This document shows positions 30,938 to 39,522 of a stretch of 64,000 bases of DNA, in pieces; within the stretch, counting starts at the first letter, position 1; every line of letters begins with the position of its first letter. This DNA is from Candidatus Rokuibacteriota bacterium (GTDB lineage: Bacteria; Methylomirabilota; Methylomirabilia; Rokubacteriales; CSP1-6): contig QHRU01000040.1 in assembly GCA_003220225.1 (NCBI GenBank), positions 83,666 to 147,665 on the forward strand, written 5' to 3'. Under the pieces are notes generated by a model. That model searched no databases. It was not told the DNA's origin and was given only the letters and a program-made list of their open reading frames with translations. A program made the translations under genes and the position numbers.

Positions 30938-31846
30938 GTGGGCTTCGCCCGCGCTCGCGTCACTCCGTTCGTCTGTGCCGTCGTCGTGGCGCTGGTGGGC
31001 TTCCGCCCCGACGTCGCCCTGGCGCAGGCCAGCCAGCAGGAGATCGCCCGCGGGCGTTACGTGTTCGGCGCCACCGGCGGCTGCGGCTGCCACACCGCGA
31101 AGGGACAGCCGGCGAACGCCGGCGGGCGACGGTACGATGGGCCCTTCGGCACGGTGTACTCGAGCAACATCACCCCGGACCGGGAGACGGGCATCGGCTC
31201 ATGGACGGACGAGCAGATCGTCACCGCCACGCGACTGGGCCGCCGGTCCAACGGCGAGCGGCTGCTGCCCGTGCATCCGTATCCCGTCTTCAACGGGATG
31301 GCCGCCGAGGATCTCAAGGCGCTGGTCGCGTTCCTGAGGAGCGTGCCGCCCGTGAAGCGCGCCAACCAGCCCAAGCGCATCGCGGTGCCGCTCTTCGAGT
31401 CCGTGTTCCTGCCGGCGTGGCTGGCCGCGTTCGCACCACGCGAGACACCGCCGCCGTCGGCGCCGACCGCGGGGGTGCCGCGCGGCGAGTATCTCGTGCG
31501 CGCGGTCGCGCACTGCGGCGAATGCCACACTCCGCGCACGCTGACGATGGCCACCGACAACAGCCGGTTCCTCGCGGGCAATCCCAAGGGGCCGGAGGAT
31601 CAGGCGATGCCGAACATCACGCCCGATCCGGACACGGGGATCGGCAAGTGGACGGTGGAGCAGATCGCGGACTACCTCGGTACCGGCAACAAGCCGGACG
31701 GCGACGTGGCCGGTGGCCTGATGGGCGAGGTGATCGACGGCACGCTGGCCGGCTACAAGGACCTCACCCAGGGCGACCGCGTCGCCATCGCGCAGTATCT
31801 GAAGACGCTTCCACCGATCCGGAACAAGATCGCCAAGGAGAAGTAG
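30938..31846 (+). CDS. Exported di-domain c-type cytochrome with one atypical haem site
   Basis: The 302-aa protein has a signal peptide (to about residue 30, ending DVALAQA) and two cytochrome c domains. The second site is a standard CxxCH (HCGECHTPRTL, about residue 190). The first reads GGCGCHTAKG (about residue 50), which is Cys-Gly-Cys-His and so one residue short. Each domain carries the NITPD-TGIG motif seen in alcohol/sugar dehydrogenase-associated cytochromes. It is periplasmic and probably passes electrons to an oxidase. It is followed by cytochrome c' and YceI genes in the same direction. Confidence 0.85.
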   Translation: MGFARARVTPFVCAVVVALVGFRPDVALAQASQQEIARGRYVFGATGGCGCHTAKGQPANAGGRRYDGPFGTVYSSNITPDRETGIGSWTDEQIVTATRLGRRSNGERLLPVHPYPVFNGMAAEDLKALVAFLRSVPPVKRANQPKRIAVPLFESVFLPAWLAAFAPRETPPPSAPTAGVPRGEYLVRAVAHCGECHTPRTLTMATDNSRFLAGNPKGPEDQAMPNITPDPDTGIGKWTVEQIADYLGTGNKPDGDVAGGLMGEVIDGTLAGYKDLTQGDRVAIAQYLKTLPPIRNKIAKEK

Positions 31847-31898
31847 CGGACGACGGTCAACCCGCGGGCGACCCGTCCCGCGCACACGAGGAGGCGAG

Positions 31899-32366
31899 AT
31901 GAGCCGACGCACGTGGGTACTGACGGCAGCAGCGCTGGTCCCGGTGGTGGCGGTGGGCTGCGCCTCGATGGGGCAGATGAAGCCGGAGGAGGCGATCGCC
32001 GCGCGGCAGCAGCTGATGAAGGACCAGGGCGCGGCGTGGAAGAACATCCAGGACAAGACCAAGGCCGGGGACGTTGCCGGCCTCCTGCCGGATGCGCAAA
32101 AGCTGGTGGACACATCGAAGCAGATCCCGAAGTTGTTCCCCGAGGGCTCGTTGAATCCGGAGAAATCCGCGGCCAAGCCCGAGATCTGGGCCAAATGGTC
32201 GGACTTCGAGGCAGCCGCGAAAAACCTGACGGCCCAGTCCGAGAAGCTCCGCGACACCGCGCAGTCCGGCGACAAGGCGGCGACGCAGGCCGTCGTGCAG
32301 ACGTTTGGCCGGCAGGCGTGCGGCACGTGCCACACGCCGTTCCGCGTGCCGCCGAAGCAGAGCTAG
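31899..32366 (+). CDS. Cytochrome c'-type lipoprotein
   Basis: The 155-aa product has a lipoprotein-type signal (VVAVGCAS, Cys about residue 21). A four-helix-bundle pattern follows, ending with a C-terminal haem motif QACGTCHTPFR. That architecture is cytochrome c'/c556 (haem at the C-terminal helix). The family binds NO or transfers electrons in the periplasm. The ATG has GAGGAGGCGAG just upstream. The YceI-type gene that follows is a frequent partner of such cytochromes. Confidence 0.87.
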   Translation: MSRRTWVLTAAALVPVVAVGCASMGQMKPEEAIAARQQLMKDQGAAWKNIQDKTKAGDVAGLLPDAQKLVDTSKQIPKLFPEGSLNPEKSAAKPEIWAKWSDFEAAAKNLTAQSEKLRDTAQSGDKAATQAVVQTFGRQACGTCHTPFRVPPKQS

Positions 32367-32379
32367 GAAGGAGACACCC

Positions 32380-33024
32380 GTGATCCGAACGCTCGCCATC
32401 GTCCTCGCGTCGTTGCTCCTGACGGCCGCGCCGGTGCCGGCCGCCGCGGAGTCGATGAACTTCAAGCTGCTCACCAACTACTCGCAGGCCAGCTTTCGCA
32501 GCGACGCGCCGCTCGAGACCTTCGTCGGCACCTCCGCGCTGGAGGGCATCCAGGGCACGCTCGCCCTCGATCCCGCCAAGCCGCAGGACGCGAAGGCCAC
32601 CGTGAAGGTGGACATGAGCCGCGTGAGCACCGGCATCGAGAAGCGCGACGCCGACATGCGCGGCAAGAACTACCTCGACACCGAGGTCGAGGGCAACAAG
32701 TGGGTCACCTTCGAGGTCCGGAAGGTGGAGGTCACGGGCCCGCTGCAGCCAGGCAAGGAGGCGCCGGCCAAGGTGCACGGCGTGCTCACGATCAAGCAGA
32801 AGCCGACGGACACGGTGGCCGACGCCACCGTGATGTACATCAAGCTCTCGCCGGAGCAGGTGGAGCAACAGAAGCGCTTCGGCTTCACGAGCGACAACGT
32901 CAAGGTGAAGGCCAAGCTGAACTCGACCTTCACCGCCCACGGCATCCAGGTGCCGCAGCTCCTGTTCCTCAAGGTCGCCAACGACATCCAGATGCTCGCC
33001 GACCTGGTGTTCGTGCGCCAGTAA
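32380..33024 (+). CDS. yceI: YceI-family periplasmic lipid-binding protein
   Basis: The 214-aa protein has a signal peptide (to about residue 24, VPAAAES) and a YceI lipocalin-like beta barrel. Typical patterns are QASFRSDAPLETFVGTS, GIEKRDADMRGKNYLDTE and WVTFEVRKVEV. Family members bind polyisoprenoids or quinones and often sit beside cytochromes. The GTG at 32380 has AAGGAG 6 nt upstream; an in-frame earlier codon at 32305 lies within the cytochrome gene. A strong hairpin lies 50 nt after its stop. Confidence 0.9.
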   Translation: MIRTLAIVLASLLLTAAPVPAAAESMNFKLLTNYSQASFRSDAPLETFVGTSALEGIQGTLALDPAKPQDAKATVKVDMSRVSTGIEKRDADMRGKNYLDTEVEGNKWVTFEVRKVEVTGPLQPGKEAPAKVHGVLTIKQKPTDTVADATVMYIKLSPEQVEQQKRFGFTSDNVKVKAKLNSTFTAHGIQVPQLLFLKVANDIQMLADLVFVRQ

Positions 33025-33074
33025 CGGGCTCGCGGGGCTGGGGCCCCGCCGTTCGAGGCGAGCCTCTGAGTGAT

Positions 33075-33102
33075 CGGGGAGGGCGGACGCCCGCCCTCCC
33101 CG
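33075..33102 (+). terminator. 12-bp perfect hairpin after yceI
   Basis: CGGGGAGGGCGG (33075-33086) and CCGCCCTCCCCG (33091-33102) form a perfect 12-bp GC stem with an ACGC loop between yceI and meaB. There is no following T-run. It is probably the end of the cytochrome/yceI transcript. A -10-like TAGAAT for meaB follows at 33123-33128. Confidence 0.6.
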
Positions 33103-33142
33103 GGCATCGCCGGCGGGCATGTTAGAATCCGGCCGCTCGCCG

Positions 33143-34144
33143 ATGGCCGGATCCGAAGCGACTCCCCGCCGCGCCGACCCCGCCGCGCTCGTCGAGCGCA
33201 TGCTGGGCGGTGATCGTCTCGCCCTCGCCCGCCTCATCACCCATCTCGAGAATCGCAGCGCGGCCGTGCCCGCCATCATGCAGGCGATCCACGCGCGCGG
33301 GCGCGACGCCTACGTGGTGGGCGTGACGGGCCCGCCGGGCGCCGGCAAGTCCACCGTCGTGGACCGGCTCACCGCGTTGCTCCGCGCGGAGGACGAGACG
33401 GTCGGCATCGTGGCCGTCGATCCGTCGAGCCCGTTCTCGGGCGGCGCCGTGCTCGGCGACCGGATCCGGATGCAGGCGCACGCCCTCGATCCCGGCGTGT
33501 TCATCCGCAGCATGGCCACGCGCGGCTCGCTCGGCGGCCTGGCGCGCGCGACGGGCGAGGTGGCCAAGCTCCTGGGCGCGGCCGGGTACCGCTGGGTGCT
33601 CGTCGAGACCGTCGGGGTCGGGCAGACAGAGCTCGACATCATGAAGATCGCCGACACCACGGTCGTCGTGCTGGTGCCGGAGTCCGGCGACGCCATCCAG
33701 ACGATGAAGGCGGGACTCATGGAGGTGGCCGACGTGTTCGTCGTGAACAAGGCCGATCGCGCGGGCGCGCCTGCGCTCATGGCCGAGCTGAAGTTCGCCG
33801 CCCACCTGCACGCCTCCAGCACCGCGTCGCGCCGCGACGTGGAGTGGGAGACGCCCGTGCTCTCGCTGCAGGCCCAGCACGGCGTCGGTGTTCCGGAGCT
33901 GCTCACCGACGTTCGCCGCCACCGCGCGGCGCTGGAGGCGAGCGGCGCCTTCGCCGCCCGCCGGCGCGAGCGCGTGCGGGCAGAGCTGGAGGCGCTGCTC
34001 GTCGATGCGTTCCGCGGGCGCGTCGACCGGGCCCTGCACGCGGGGCGGGTGAAGGCGGTGTTCGACGAGGTCGTCGCGGGCGCGCGCGACCCGTACTCCG
34101 CCGCGGCCGCCATCCTGCCCGTGATATCGTTGGAGCCCTCATGA
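33143..34144 (+). CDS. meaB: MeaB/ArgK-type G3E GTPase (methylmalonyl-CoA mutase chaperone)
   Basis: MeaB-type GTPases load and protect the adenosylcobalamin of acyl-CoA mutases. The 333-aa protein has the P-loop GPPGAGKST (about 63-71), the switch regions DPSSPFSGGAVLGDRIRM and VETVGVGQTE, and the base-specifying NKAD. The ATG at 33143 is preferred to 33119 because the -10-like TAGAAT (33123-33128) lies between them. The mutase itself is not in the window. The stop overlaps the next gene (ATGA), tying it to an electron-transfer protein of acyl-CoA oxidation. Confidence 0.9.
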   Translation: MAGSEATPRRADPAALVERMLGGDRLALARLITHLENRSAAVPAIMQAIHARGRDAYVVGVTGPPGAGKSTVVDRLTALLRAEDETVGIVAVDPSSPFSGGAVLGDRIRMQAHALDPGVFIRSMATRGSLGGLARATGEVAKLLGAAGYRWVLVETVGVGQTELDIMKIADTTVVVLVPESGDAIQTMKAGLMEVADVFVVNKADRAGAPALMAELKFAAHLHASSTASRRDVEWETPVLSLQAQHGVGVPELLTDVRRHRAALEASGAFAARRRERVRAELEALLVDAFRGRVDRALHAGRVKAVFDEVVAGARDPYSAAAAILPVISLEPS

Positions 34145-36129
34145 CGCCCGCCGGCGTCCCGATCCGGGACACGTTCTGGAACGTTCCGCCGCTCGCGCAG
34201 AACGCCCTCTACCTCGGTGGCCTGATCGCGGTGGCGATCTTCGTGTACGGCTTCTATCAGCACGTCCGCCTCTGGCGCGCGGGGCGGCCCGAGCACCGCT
34301 TCGACGACATTCCCCAGCGCGTGAAGCTCGTGGCCAAGCACGCGCTCGGCCAGGCGCGCACGCTCTCTCAGGCGTACCCCGGCATCATGCACGCCATCAT
34401 GTTCTGGGGCTTCCTCGCGCTGTTCATGGGCACCGTGCTCGCCACCATCGACTACGACATCACGCTGCCGTTCTGGGGTTACAAGCTTCTCGAGGGCCGT
34501 TTCTACCTCTTCTACGAGACCGTGCTGGACCTCTTCGGCCTCTTCTTCGTGATCGGGCTCGGTATGGCGGTGTGGCGACGCTTCGTGCTCCGCCCGCCCC
34601 GCGTCGACCCGACCGCGCGCTTCGCGGGTGTCCTCGCGCTGCTCTTCGTCATCAACGTGTCGGGCTTCGTGCTGGAGGCGTGCCGCCTCGCCGTGACCCA
34701 CGTGTGGTGGGCCCCGTGGTCGCCCGTGGGCTGGGCGCTCGGGCAGGGGATGCTCGCCGCCGGCCTCGGCGAGAGCGCGCTGCGCGGCACGCACCTCGCC
34801 GTGTGGCTCGGGCACGCCGCGCTGTCGCTCTTCTTCGTGGCCATCATCCCGTACTCCTACTTCGTCCACCTCGTCACCACGCCGCTCAACATCTTCTTCT
34901 CCAAGCTCACCCCGCGGGGTGCGATTCCGAAGATCGAGAACATCGAGGAGGCGGAGTCGCTCGGGATCAGCAAGCTGGAAGAGTTCTCGTGGAAGCGGCG
35001 GCTCGACTTCGCGGCCTGCGTGGAGTGCGGCCGCTGCCAGGCGGCGTGCCCCGCCTACGCGGCGGGCACCGCGCTCTCACCCAAGCAGATCATCGTCAAG
35101 CTCAAGCGCCACATGCACGGCCAGGCGCCGGGGCCGATCCACGGTGAGCTGATCAAGCCCGAGGAGCTGTGGGCGTGCACGACGTGCATGGCGTGCGTCG
35201 AGGAGTGCCCGGCCTTCATCGACATCGTCGACACGATCATCGACCTGCGGCGGTACCTGACGCTCTCGGAGGGCGCGCTGCCCTCGACCGCGCCACAGTC
35301 GCTGCAGAACATGCAGCGCGCCGGCAACCCGTGGGGCCTGCCCGCGGGCGAGCGCCTCGCGTGGGCGCAGGGCCTCGACGTGCCGGTCATGGCGCCCGGC
35401 AAGGAGGTCGAGTACCTCTATTGGGTCGGCTGCTCGGCGTCGTACGACAAGCGCAACCAGGCCATCGCGCGCTCGGTGGTGGCCATCCTCAAGAAGGCGG
35501 GCGTCTCGTTCGGCGTGATGCGGGAGGAGCGCTGTCACGGCGAGGTCGCGCGGCGGCTCGGTGAGGAGTACCTCTACCAGACGGTGACGACCGAGAACGT
35601 CGAGCACATCAACCAGTACAAGTTCAAGAAGGTCATCACGCACTGCCCGCACTGCTTCAACACGCTCAAGAACGAGTTCCCGCAGTTCGGGGGGACGTAC
35701 GAGGTGCTGCACCACTCGCAGGTCATCGACGACCTCGTGCAGAGCGGTCGCATCAAGCCGATCAAGCCGGTGACGGGCACCGTCGTCTTCCACGACTCGT
35801 GCTACCTCGGCCGCTATAACGGCATCATGGGGGCGCCGCGCCGCGCCGCGGCCGCCGTGCCCGGGCTCTCCGTGATCGACCCGCCGAACGCGCGCGAGCG
35901 CGGGCTCTGCTGCGGCGGCGGCGGCGGCCACATGTGGATGGAGGTCAAGTCGGCCAAGCGCGTGAACATCATCCGCACGGAGGAGCTGCTCGCCACCGGC
36001 GCTCGAACCGTGGCCACCGCGTGCCCGTTCTGTCTGGCCATGCTGGACCTCGGTCGCAAGGTGGTGGGGGCGGAGGAGCGGTTGGCCGTGAAGGACGTGA
36101 GCGAGCTGGTCGCGGAAAGCCTCGAGTGA
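34141..36129 (+). CDS. EtfD-like membrane Fe-S oxidoreductase (HdrD/GlpC-like)
   Basis: The 662-aa protein has about six membrane helices in the first ~280 residues (NarI-like cytochrome b part). Two 4Fe-4S motifs follow (CVECGRCQAACP at about 293 and CTTCMACVEECP at about 345), then two cysteine-rich CCG domains (GCSASYD, CPHCFNTLKNE, DSCYLGRYNG, LCCGGGGGHMW, CPFCLAML). This layout matches proteins that pass electrons from the electron-transfer flavoprotein to the quinone pool, such as mycobacterial EtfD. Overlap with meaB suggests a role in odd-chain or branched acyl-CoA breakdown. Confidence 0.85.
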   Translation: MTPAGVPIRDTFWNVPPLAQNALYLGGLIAVAIFVYGFYQHVRLWRAGRPEHRFDDIPQRVKLVAKHALGQARTLSQAYPGIMHAIMFWGFLALFMGTVLATIDYDITLPFWGYKLLEGRFYLFYETVLDLFGLFFVIGLGMAVWRRFVLRPPRVDPTARFAGVLALLFVINVSGFVLEACRLAVTHVWWAPWSPVGWALGQGMLAAGLGESALRGTHLAVWLGHAALSLFFVAIIPYSYFVHLVTTPLNIFFSKLTPRGAIPKIENIEEAESLGISKLEEFSWKRRLDFAACVECGRCQAACPAYAAGTALSPKQIIVKLKRHMHGQAPGPIHGELIKPEELWACTTCMACVEECPAFIDIVDTIIDLRRYLTLSEGALPSTAPQSLQNMQRAGNPWGLPAGERLAWAQGLDVPVMAPGKEVEYLYWVGCSASYDKRNQAIARSVVAILKKAGVSFGVMREERCHGEVARRLGEEYLYQTVTTENVEHINQYKFKKVITHCPHCFNTLKNEFPQFGGTYEVLHHSQVIDDLVQSGRIKPIKPVTGTVVFHDSCYLGRYNGIMGAPRRAAAAVPGLSVIDPPNARERGLCCGGGGGHMWMEVKSAKRVNIIRTEELLATGARTVATACPFCLAMLDLGRKVVGAEERLAVKDVSELVAESLE

Positions 36130-36473
36130 AATCGCTGTTGCGCGCGCTGCCGGACCTCGTCCGGCTCATCACGCGGCTCGCCACCGATCCGGTGCTGCCG
36201 CGCCCGGCGAAGATCGCGCTGGCCGCGGCCGCGCTGTATCTGCTATCGCCGATCGACCTCATCCCGGATTTCGTGCCCTTCGTCGGCTATCTCGACGACG
36301 CGCTGCTGGCGGCGGTCGTCCTCGACGGGCTCCTCAACTGGGTGGATCGCGCGCTCGTGCTCCGCTACTGGCCGGGCTCGCCCGAATCGCTCGACAAGGT
36401 CGCGCGCGCCGCGCGCCTGCTGGCGATCTGGGTGCCGCGCCGACTCAAGGCGCGCATCTTCGCGCCGCGCTGA
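36126..36473 (+). CDS. DUF1232 (YkvA-like) small membrane protein
   Basis: The 115-aa protein has the DUF1232 core LSPIDLIPDFVPFVGYLDDAL (about residues 39-59) flanked by hydrophobic segments. The family is widespread and its function unknown. The GTG overlaps the EtfD-like stop (GTGA), so it ends the meaB operon. It is convergent with the gene at 36551; the 77-nt gap holds a small GCCCG/CGGGC repeat. Confidence 0.88.
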   Translation: MKSLLRALPDLVRLITRLATDPVLPRPAKIALAAAALYLLSPIDLIPDFVPFVGYLDDALLAAVVLDGLLNWVDRALVLRYWPGSPESLDKVARAARLLAIWVPRRLKARIFAPR

Positions 36474-36550
36474 TCCCGTCGACGAGCTGCGCCCGTTCGG
36501 ATGTTCGACCCGCGGAGGTACGTTCTCGGCGAGAGCCCGATCAGCGGGCG

Positions 36551-37033
36551 CTAGCGCGTATCGTACGCCACCTCGGTGACGCTCCAGCCTCCGTCGGGAT
36601 TCGCCGCCGCCTGAGCCTGCTCGAAACTCTCGTGGGGGAGCGGCACGCCGAGGTGCCGCGTGTAGAGGCGAGCGGTCACGTCACGCACGGTCTGGCCGTA
36701 CTGGGCTTCCGTGTCGGGCTCGACGACGACGCGCAGATTCCAGCACCAGATGGATGCCAGGGTCTCGAGGGGATCCTCCCGCTTCTCGAGTGACGCCAGC
36801 AGATCCTTGGCCATGGCCGCGACCCAGCCATCGAGCTGGGAGCGACCGAGCGGGCCGACGCTCTTGAGCTCCTCGGGCGTGAATCCCGGACGCGGCGCCT
36901 TTCCCGCAAGAATGCTGTGAACCCGAGAGGCCTTCTCGGCGAGGACGACGACGCCCAGAGGCACGGGCCGCTGAGGCGTCCGGAGATCCAGCTGGTACTC
37001 GACGCGTCCCCATCGCAGTTTCGTCATCGACAT
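36551..37033 (-). CDS. Conserved-looking protein of unknown function
   Basis: The 160-aa product begins MSMTKLRWGRVEYQLDL and has no signal peptide, membrane helix or recognised motif. The strand-like start (RVEYQLDL, VPLGVVVLAE) and the helical middle (LDGWVAAMAKDLLASLEKRE) suggest a small alpha/beta protein. The longer reading from 37261 is rejected because its extra residues are Arg/Ser-rich and look like antisense sequence. An alternative start is the ATG at 37027. It is divergent from soxB. Confidence 0.6.
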   Translation of the reverse strand: MSMTKLRWGRVEYQLDLRTPQRPVPLGVVVLAEKASRVHSILAGKAPRPGFTPEELKSVGPLGRSQLDGWVAAMAKDLLASLEKREDPLETLASIWCWNLRVVVEPDTEAQYGQTVRDVTARLYTRHLGVPLPHESFEQAQAAANPDGGWSVTEVAYDTR

Positions 37034-37261
37034 GTTCGCGAGCCGTCCTTTCGTTGCAAACGTTGAGCGTCGTCGCAGCTCACCGGCGGTGACCTTTCGA
37101 TGGCTACGCAAGGTCCACGCCACACACGGTGACCGCCGAATGCCGCGGAAATTCGAGGCGGTCGCGCCCGACGGCGTCGGCCTGCTGACGTCGAGGTGCC
37201 GCTCTGACATTCCCCGCGAGCGCGGCGGGCGCTGGTAGGATTCGGAGGCGGAGATGACCAT

Positions 37262-39022
37262 GTGGCGCGAGCACGCGGGCGGGCGCGGCTGCGGTCATTC
37301 AGATCGGTGACGCGCCGAGAGTTCATCAGCGTTCTCGCGGCGGCAGTCGCCGCCGGCTTTGCGCTCCACGCGAAGCGCGCGGGAGCCGCCGCCGACGCGT
37401 TGTACGATCCGCCCAGGTTCGGCAACGTCAGCCTGCTGCACTTCACCGACTGTCACGCGCAGCTCCGTCCCGTCTACTTCCGCGAGCCGAGCGTGAACGT
37501 CGGCGTCGGCGCCGCGGCGAACCGGCCGCCGCACCTGGTCGGCGACCGCTTGCTGCGCTACTTCGGGATCGCGCCGGGCACGCGCGAGGCTCACGCGCTC
37601 ACCCATCTCGACTTCGAGAGGGCGGCGGCGGTCTACGGCCGCGTCGGCGGTTTCGCGCACCTGGCGACCCTGGTGCAACGCCTGCGGGCGAGCCGTCCCG
37701 GCGCGCTGCTGCTGGACGCGGGTGACACGTGGCAGGGCTCGGCGACGGCCCTGTGGACGCGCGGCCAGGACATGGTGGACGCGGCGCGCGTGCTGGGCGT
37801 GGACGTGATGACCGGGCACTGGGAGTTCACGTACGGCGCCGAGCGCGTGCGCGAGATCGTCGAGGGCGACCTCAAGGGCCGGCTCGACTTCGTCGCCCAC
37901 AACGTCAGGACGCTGGACTTCGGCGACCCGGTGTTTCCGCCGTACGCGCTGCGCGAGGTGAACGGCGTCGCCGTCGCGGTGATCGGCCAGGCGTTTCCGT
38001 ACACGCCGATCGCGAACCCGCGTGATCTCGTGCCGCAGTGGACGTTCGGGATCCAGGAGGCGAGTCTCCAGCAGACCATCGACGAGGCGCGCGGGCGCGG
38101 CGCGCGCGCGGTGGTGCTGCTCTCGCACAACGGCACCGACGTGGACCGCAAGCTCGCCTCCCGCGTGCGCGGCCTCGACGCGGTCCTCGGTGGCCACACC
38201 CACGATGGCCTGCCGCGCCCGATCGTCGTGACGAACGGCGCCCGGCGCACGCTCGTCACCAATGCGGGCTCGAACGGCAAGTTCCTCGCGGTCCTCGACC
38301 TCGATGTGCGCGGCGGCGGCGTCGCGGGGTACCGCTACCGGCTGCTGCCGGTGTTCGCGAATCTTCTCGCGCCCGACCCCGGGATGGACGCGCTGATCAC
38401 GCGGCTGCGCGCGCCGTGGGACGCGCGACTGGCGGAGCCGCTCGCGGTCACCGAGGGCCTGCTCTACCGGCGCGGCAACTTCAACGGCACCTGGGACCAG
38501 GTGCTCCTGGACGCCCTCATGACGGTGAAGGGGGCTCAGATCGCGCTGTCACCGGGGTTTCGCTGGGGCTCGACGCTGCTGCCCGGGCAGACGATCACCA
38601 TGGAAGACGTGATGAGCCAGACGGCGCTCACGTATCCGCAGACGACGCTGACCGACATGACGGGCGGGGCGCTGAAGACGATCCTCGAGGACGTCTGTGA
38701 CAATCTCTTCAACCCTGACCCGTATTACCAGCAGGGCGGCGACATGGTGCGGGTGGGCGGTCTGTCGTACGCGTGCGATCCGACCGCGCGCGCCGGTCGT
38801 CGTATCACGGACCTGCGCCTCGGCGGCGCGCCGATCCAGGCGAGCCGCACGTACCGCGTGGCCGGCTGGGCGCCCGTGTCCCGAGAGGCGCGCGCGGCCG
38901 GCGGCGAGCCGATCTGGGACGTCGTCGCGCGGTACCTCCGCGACCGCAAGACGGTGCCGCCGCTCCGTCCGAACGTGCCCGTGCTCCATGGCGTCGGGGG
39001 AAACGCCGGGCTCGCCTCCTGA
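37262..39022 (+). CDS. soxB: Thiosulfohydrolase SoxB
   Basis: SoxB is the di-manganese enzyme that releases sulfate from the thiosulfate-loaded SoxY carrier in the periplasm. The 586-aa protein has a Tat signal (VTRREFISVLAA), the metallophosphatase motifs FTDCHAQLRPVYFREPS, DTWQGSATALWTRGQDM and GHWEFTYGAERV, and GGHTHDGLP. These match SoxB and not general 5'-nucleotidases. The GTG at 37262 has GGAGGCGGAG about 9 nt upstream; a GTG at 37307 starts right at the Tat motif. No soxA, X, Y, Z or C lies in the window. Confidence 0.92.
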   Translation: MARARGRARLRSFRSVTRREFISVLAAAVAAGFALHAKRAGAAADALYDPPRFGNVSLLHFTDCHAQLRPVYFREPSVNVGVGAAANRPPHLVGDRLLRYFGIAPGTREAHALTHLDFERAAAVYGRVGGFAHLATLVQRLRASRPGALLLDAGDTWQGSATALWTRGQDMVDAARVLGVDVMTGHWEFTYGAERVREIVEGDLKGRLDFVAHNVRTLDFGDPVFPPYALREVNGVAVAVIGQAFPYTPIANPRDLVPQWTFGIQEASLQQTIDEARGRGARAVVLLSHNGTDVDRKLASRVRGLDAVLGGHTHDGLPRPIVVTNGARRTLVTNAGSNGKFLAVLDLDVRGGGVAGYRYRLLPVFANLLAPDPGMDALITRLRAPWDARLAEPLAVTEGLLYRRGNFNGTWDQVLLDALMTVKGAQIALSPGFRWGSTLLPGQTITMEDVMSQTALTYPQTTLTDMTGGALKTILEDVCDNLFNPDPYYQQGGDMVRVGGLSYACDPTARAGRRITDLRLGGAPIQASRTYRVAGWAPVSREARAAGGEPIWDVVARYLRDRKTVPPLRPNVPVLHGVGGNAGLAS

Positions 39023-39058
39023 CCGTTCACGGGCACCACGCTTGCACGTCATCGAGTC

Positions 39059-39522
39059 GTGGACGTGCGCCTGCTCGCCCTGATCGTGCTCGGGCTGCTG
39101 GCATCGGGCTGCGCGGCGCTCGCGCTGCCCGCGGTCGGAATGAGCATCATGGGCGACGCCGCGGGGAGCGCGGTGAAGACCGGCGTCGAGCACACGATCG
39201 GCGGCGCCACCTATCGCACCTTCAGCGCGCCGCTGGCCGACGTGCGCGCCGCCGTGCGGCAGTCGTTCCGCGATCTCGAGATCCAGATCACCGAGGACGA
39301 GCTGCTGATCGGCGGGGCGCGGAGATCGTGGGCGAGGCGCTGCACCGCGAGATCACCGTGCAGCTCGAGCCGGTGACGCCCGCGCTGACGCGACTCGAGA
39401 TGGCCGTGCGCCAGGGGCTGCTCGGGCGGGACCGGGCGACCTCGGCCGAGCTGATCGAGCAGACGGCGCGCGCGCTCCAGGAGGTCAGGCCGGCCGCCGC
39501 CGCTTCTCCACGAGCTCCTTGA
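39059..39522 (+). pseudogene. Frameshifted small lipoprotein (DUF3568-like)
   Basis: The reading from the GTG at 39059 gives a lipoprotein signal (LLASGCAAL) and a DUF3568-like start (GGATYRTFSAPLADVRAAV...DELLIGG). It loses sense at about 39315 and stops at 39376. The matching C-terminal half (EIVGEALHREITVQLEPV...TSAELIEQTARAL) continues in the -1 frame to 39522. One base is missing near the G/C-rich run at 39311-39323. This is either a real frameshift mutation or an assembly error; no slippery heptamer is seen. The intact protein would be about 154 aa. Confidence 0.7.

Noticed and set aside
37034-37261. Extension of the minus-strand gene at 36551 up to 37261
   Set aside because: The extra residues are Arg/Ser/Thr-rich and unstructured; ATG at 37033 begins the ordered region. 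The stretch itself holds the soxB Shine-Dalgarno and a -10-like TAGGAT (37236-37241) and nothing else clear.
39311-39376. Programmed -1 frameshift in the lipoprotein gene
   Set aside because: No X-XXY-YYZ slippery site or downstream structure is seen; mutation or sequence error is simpler.
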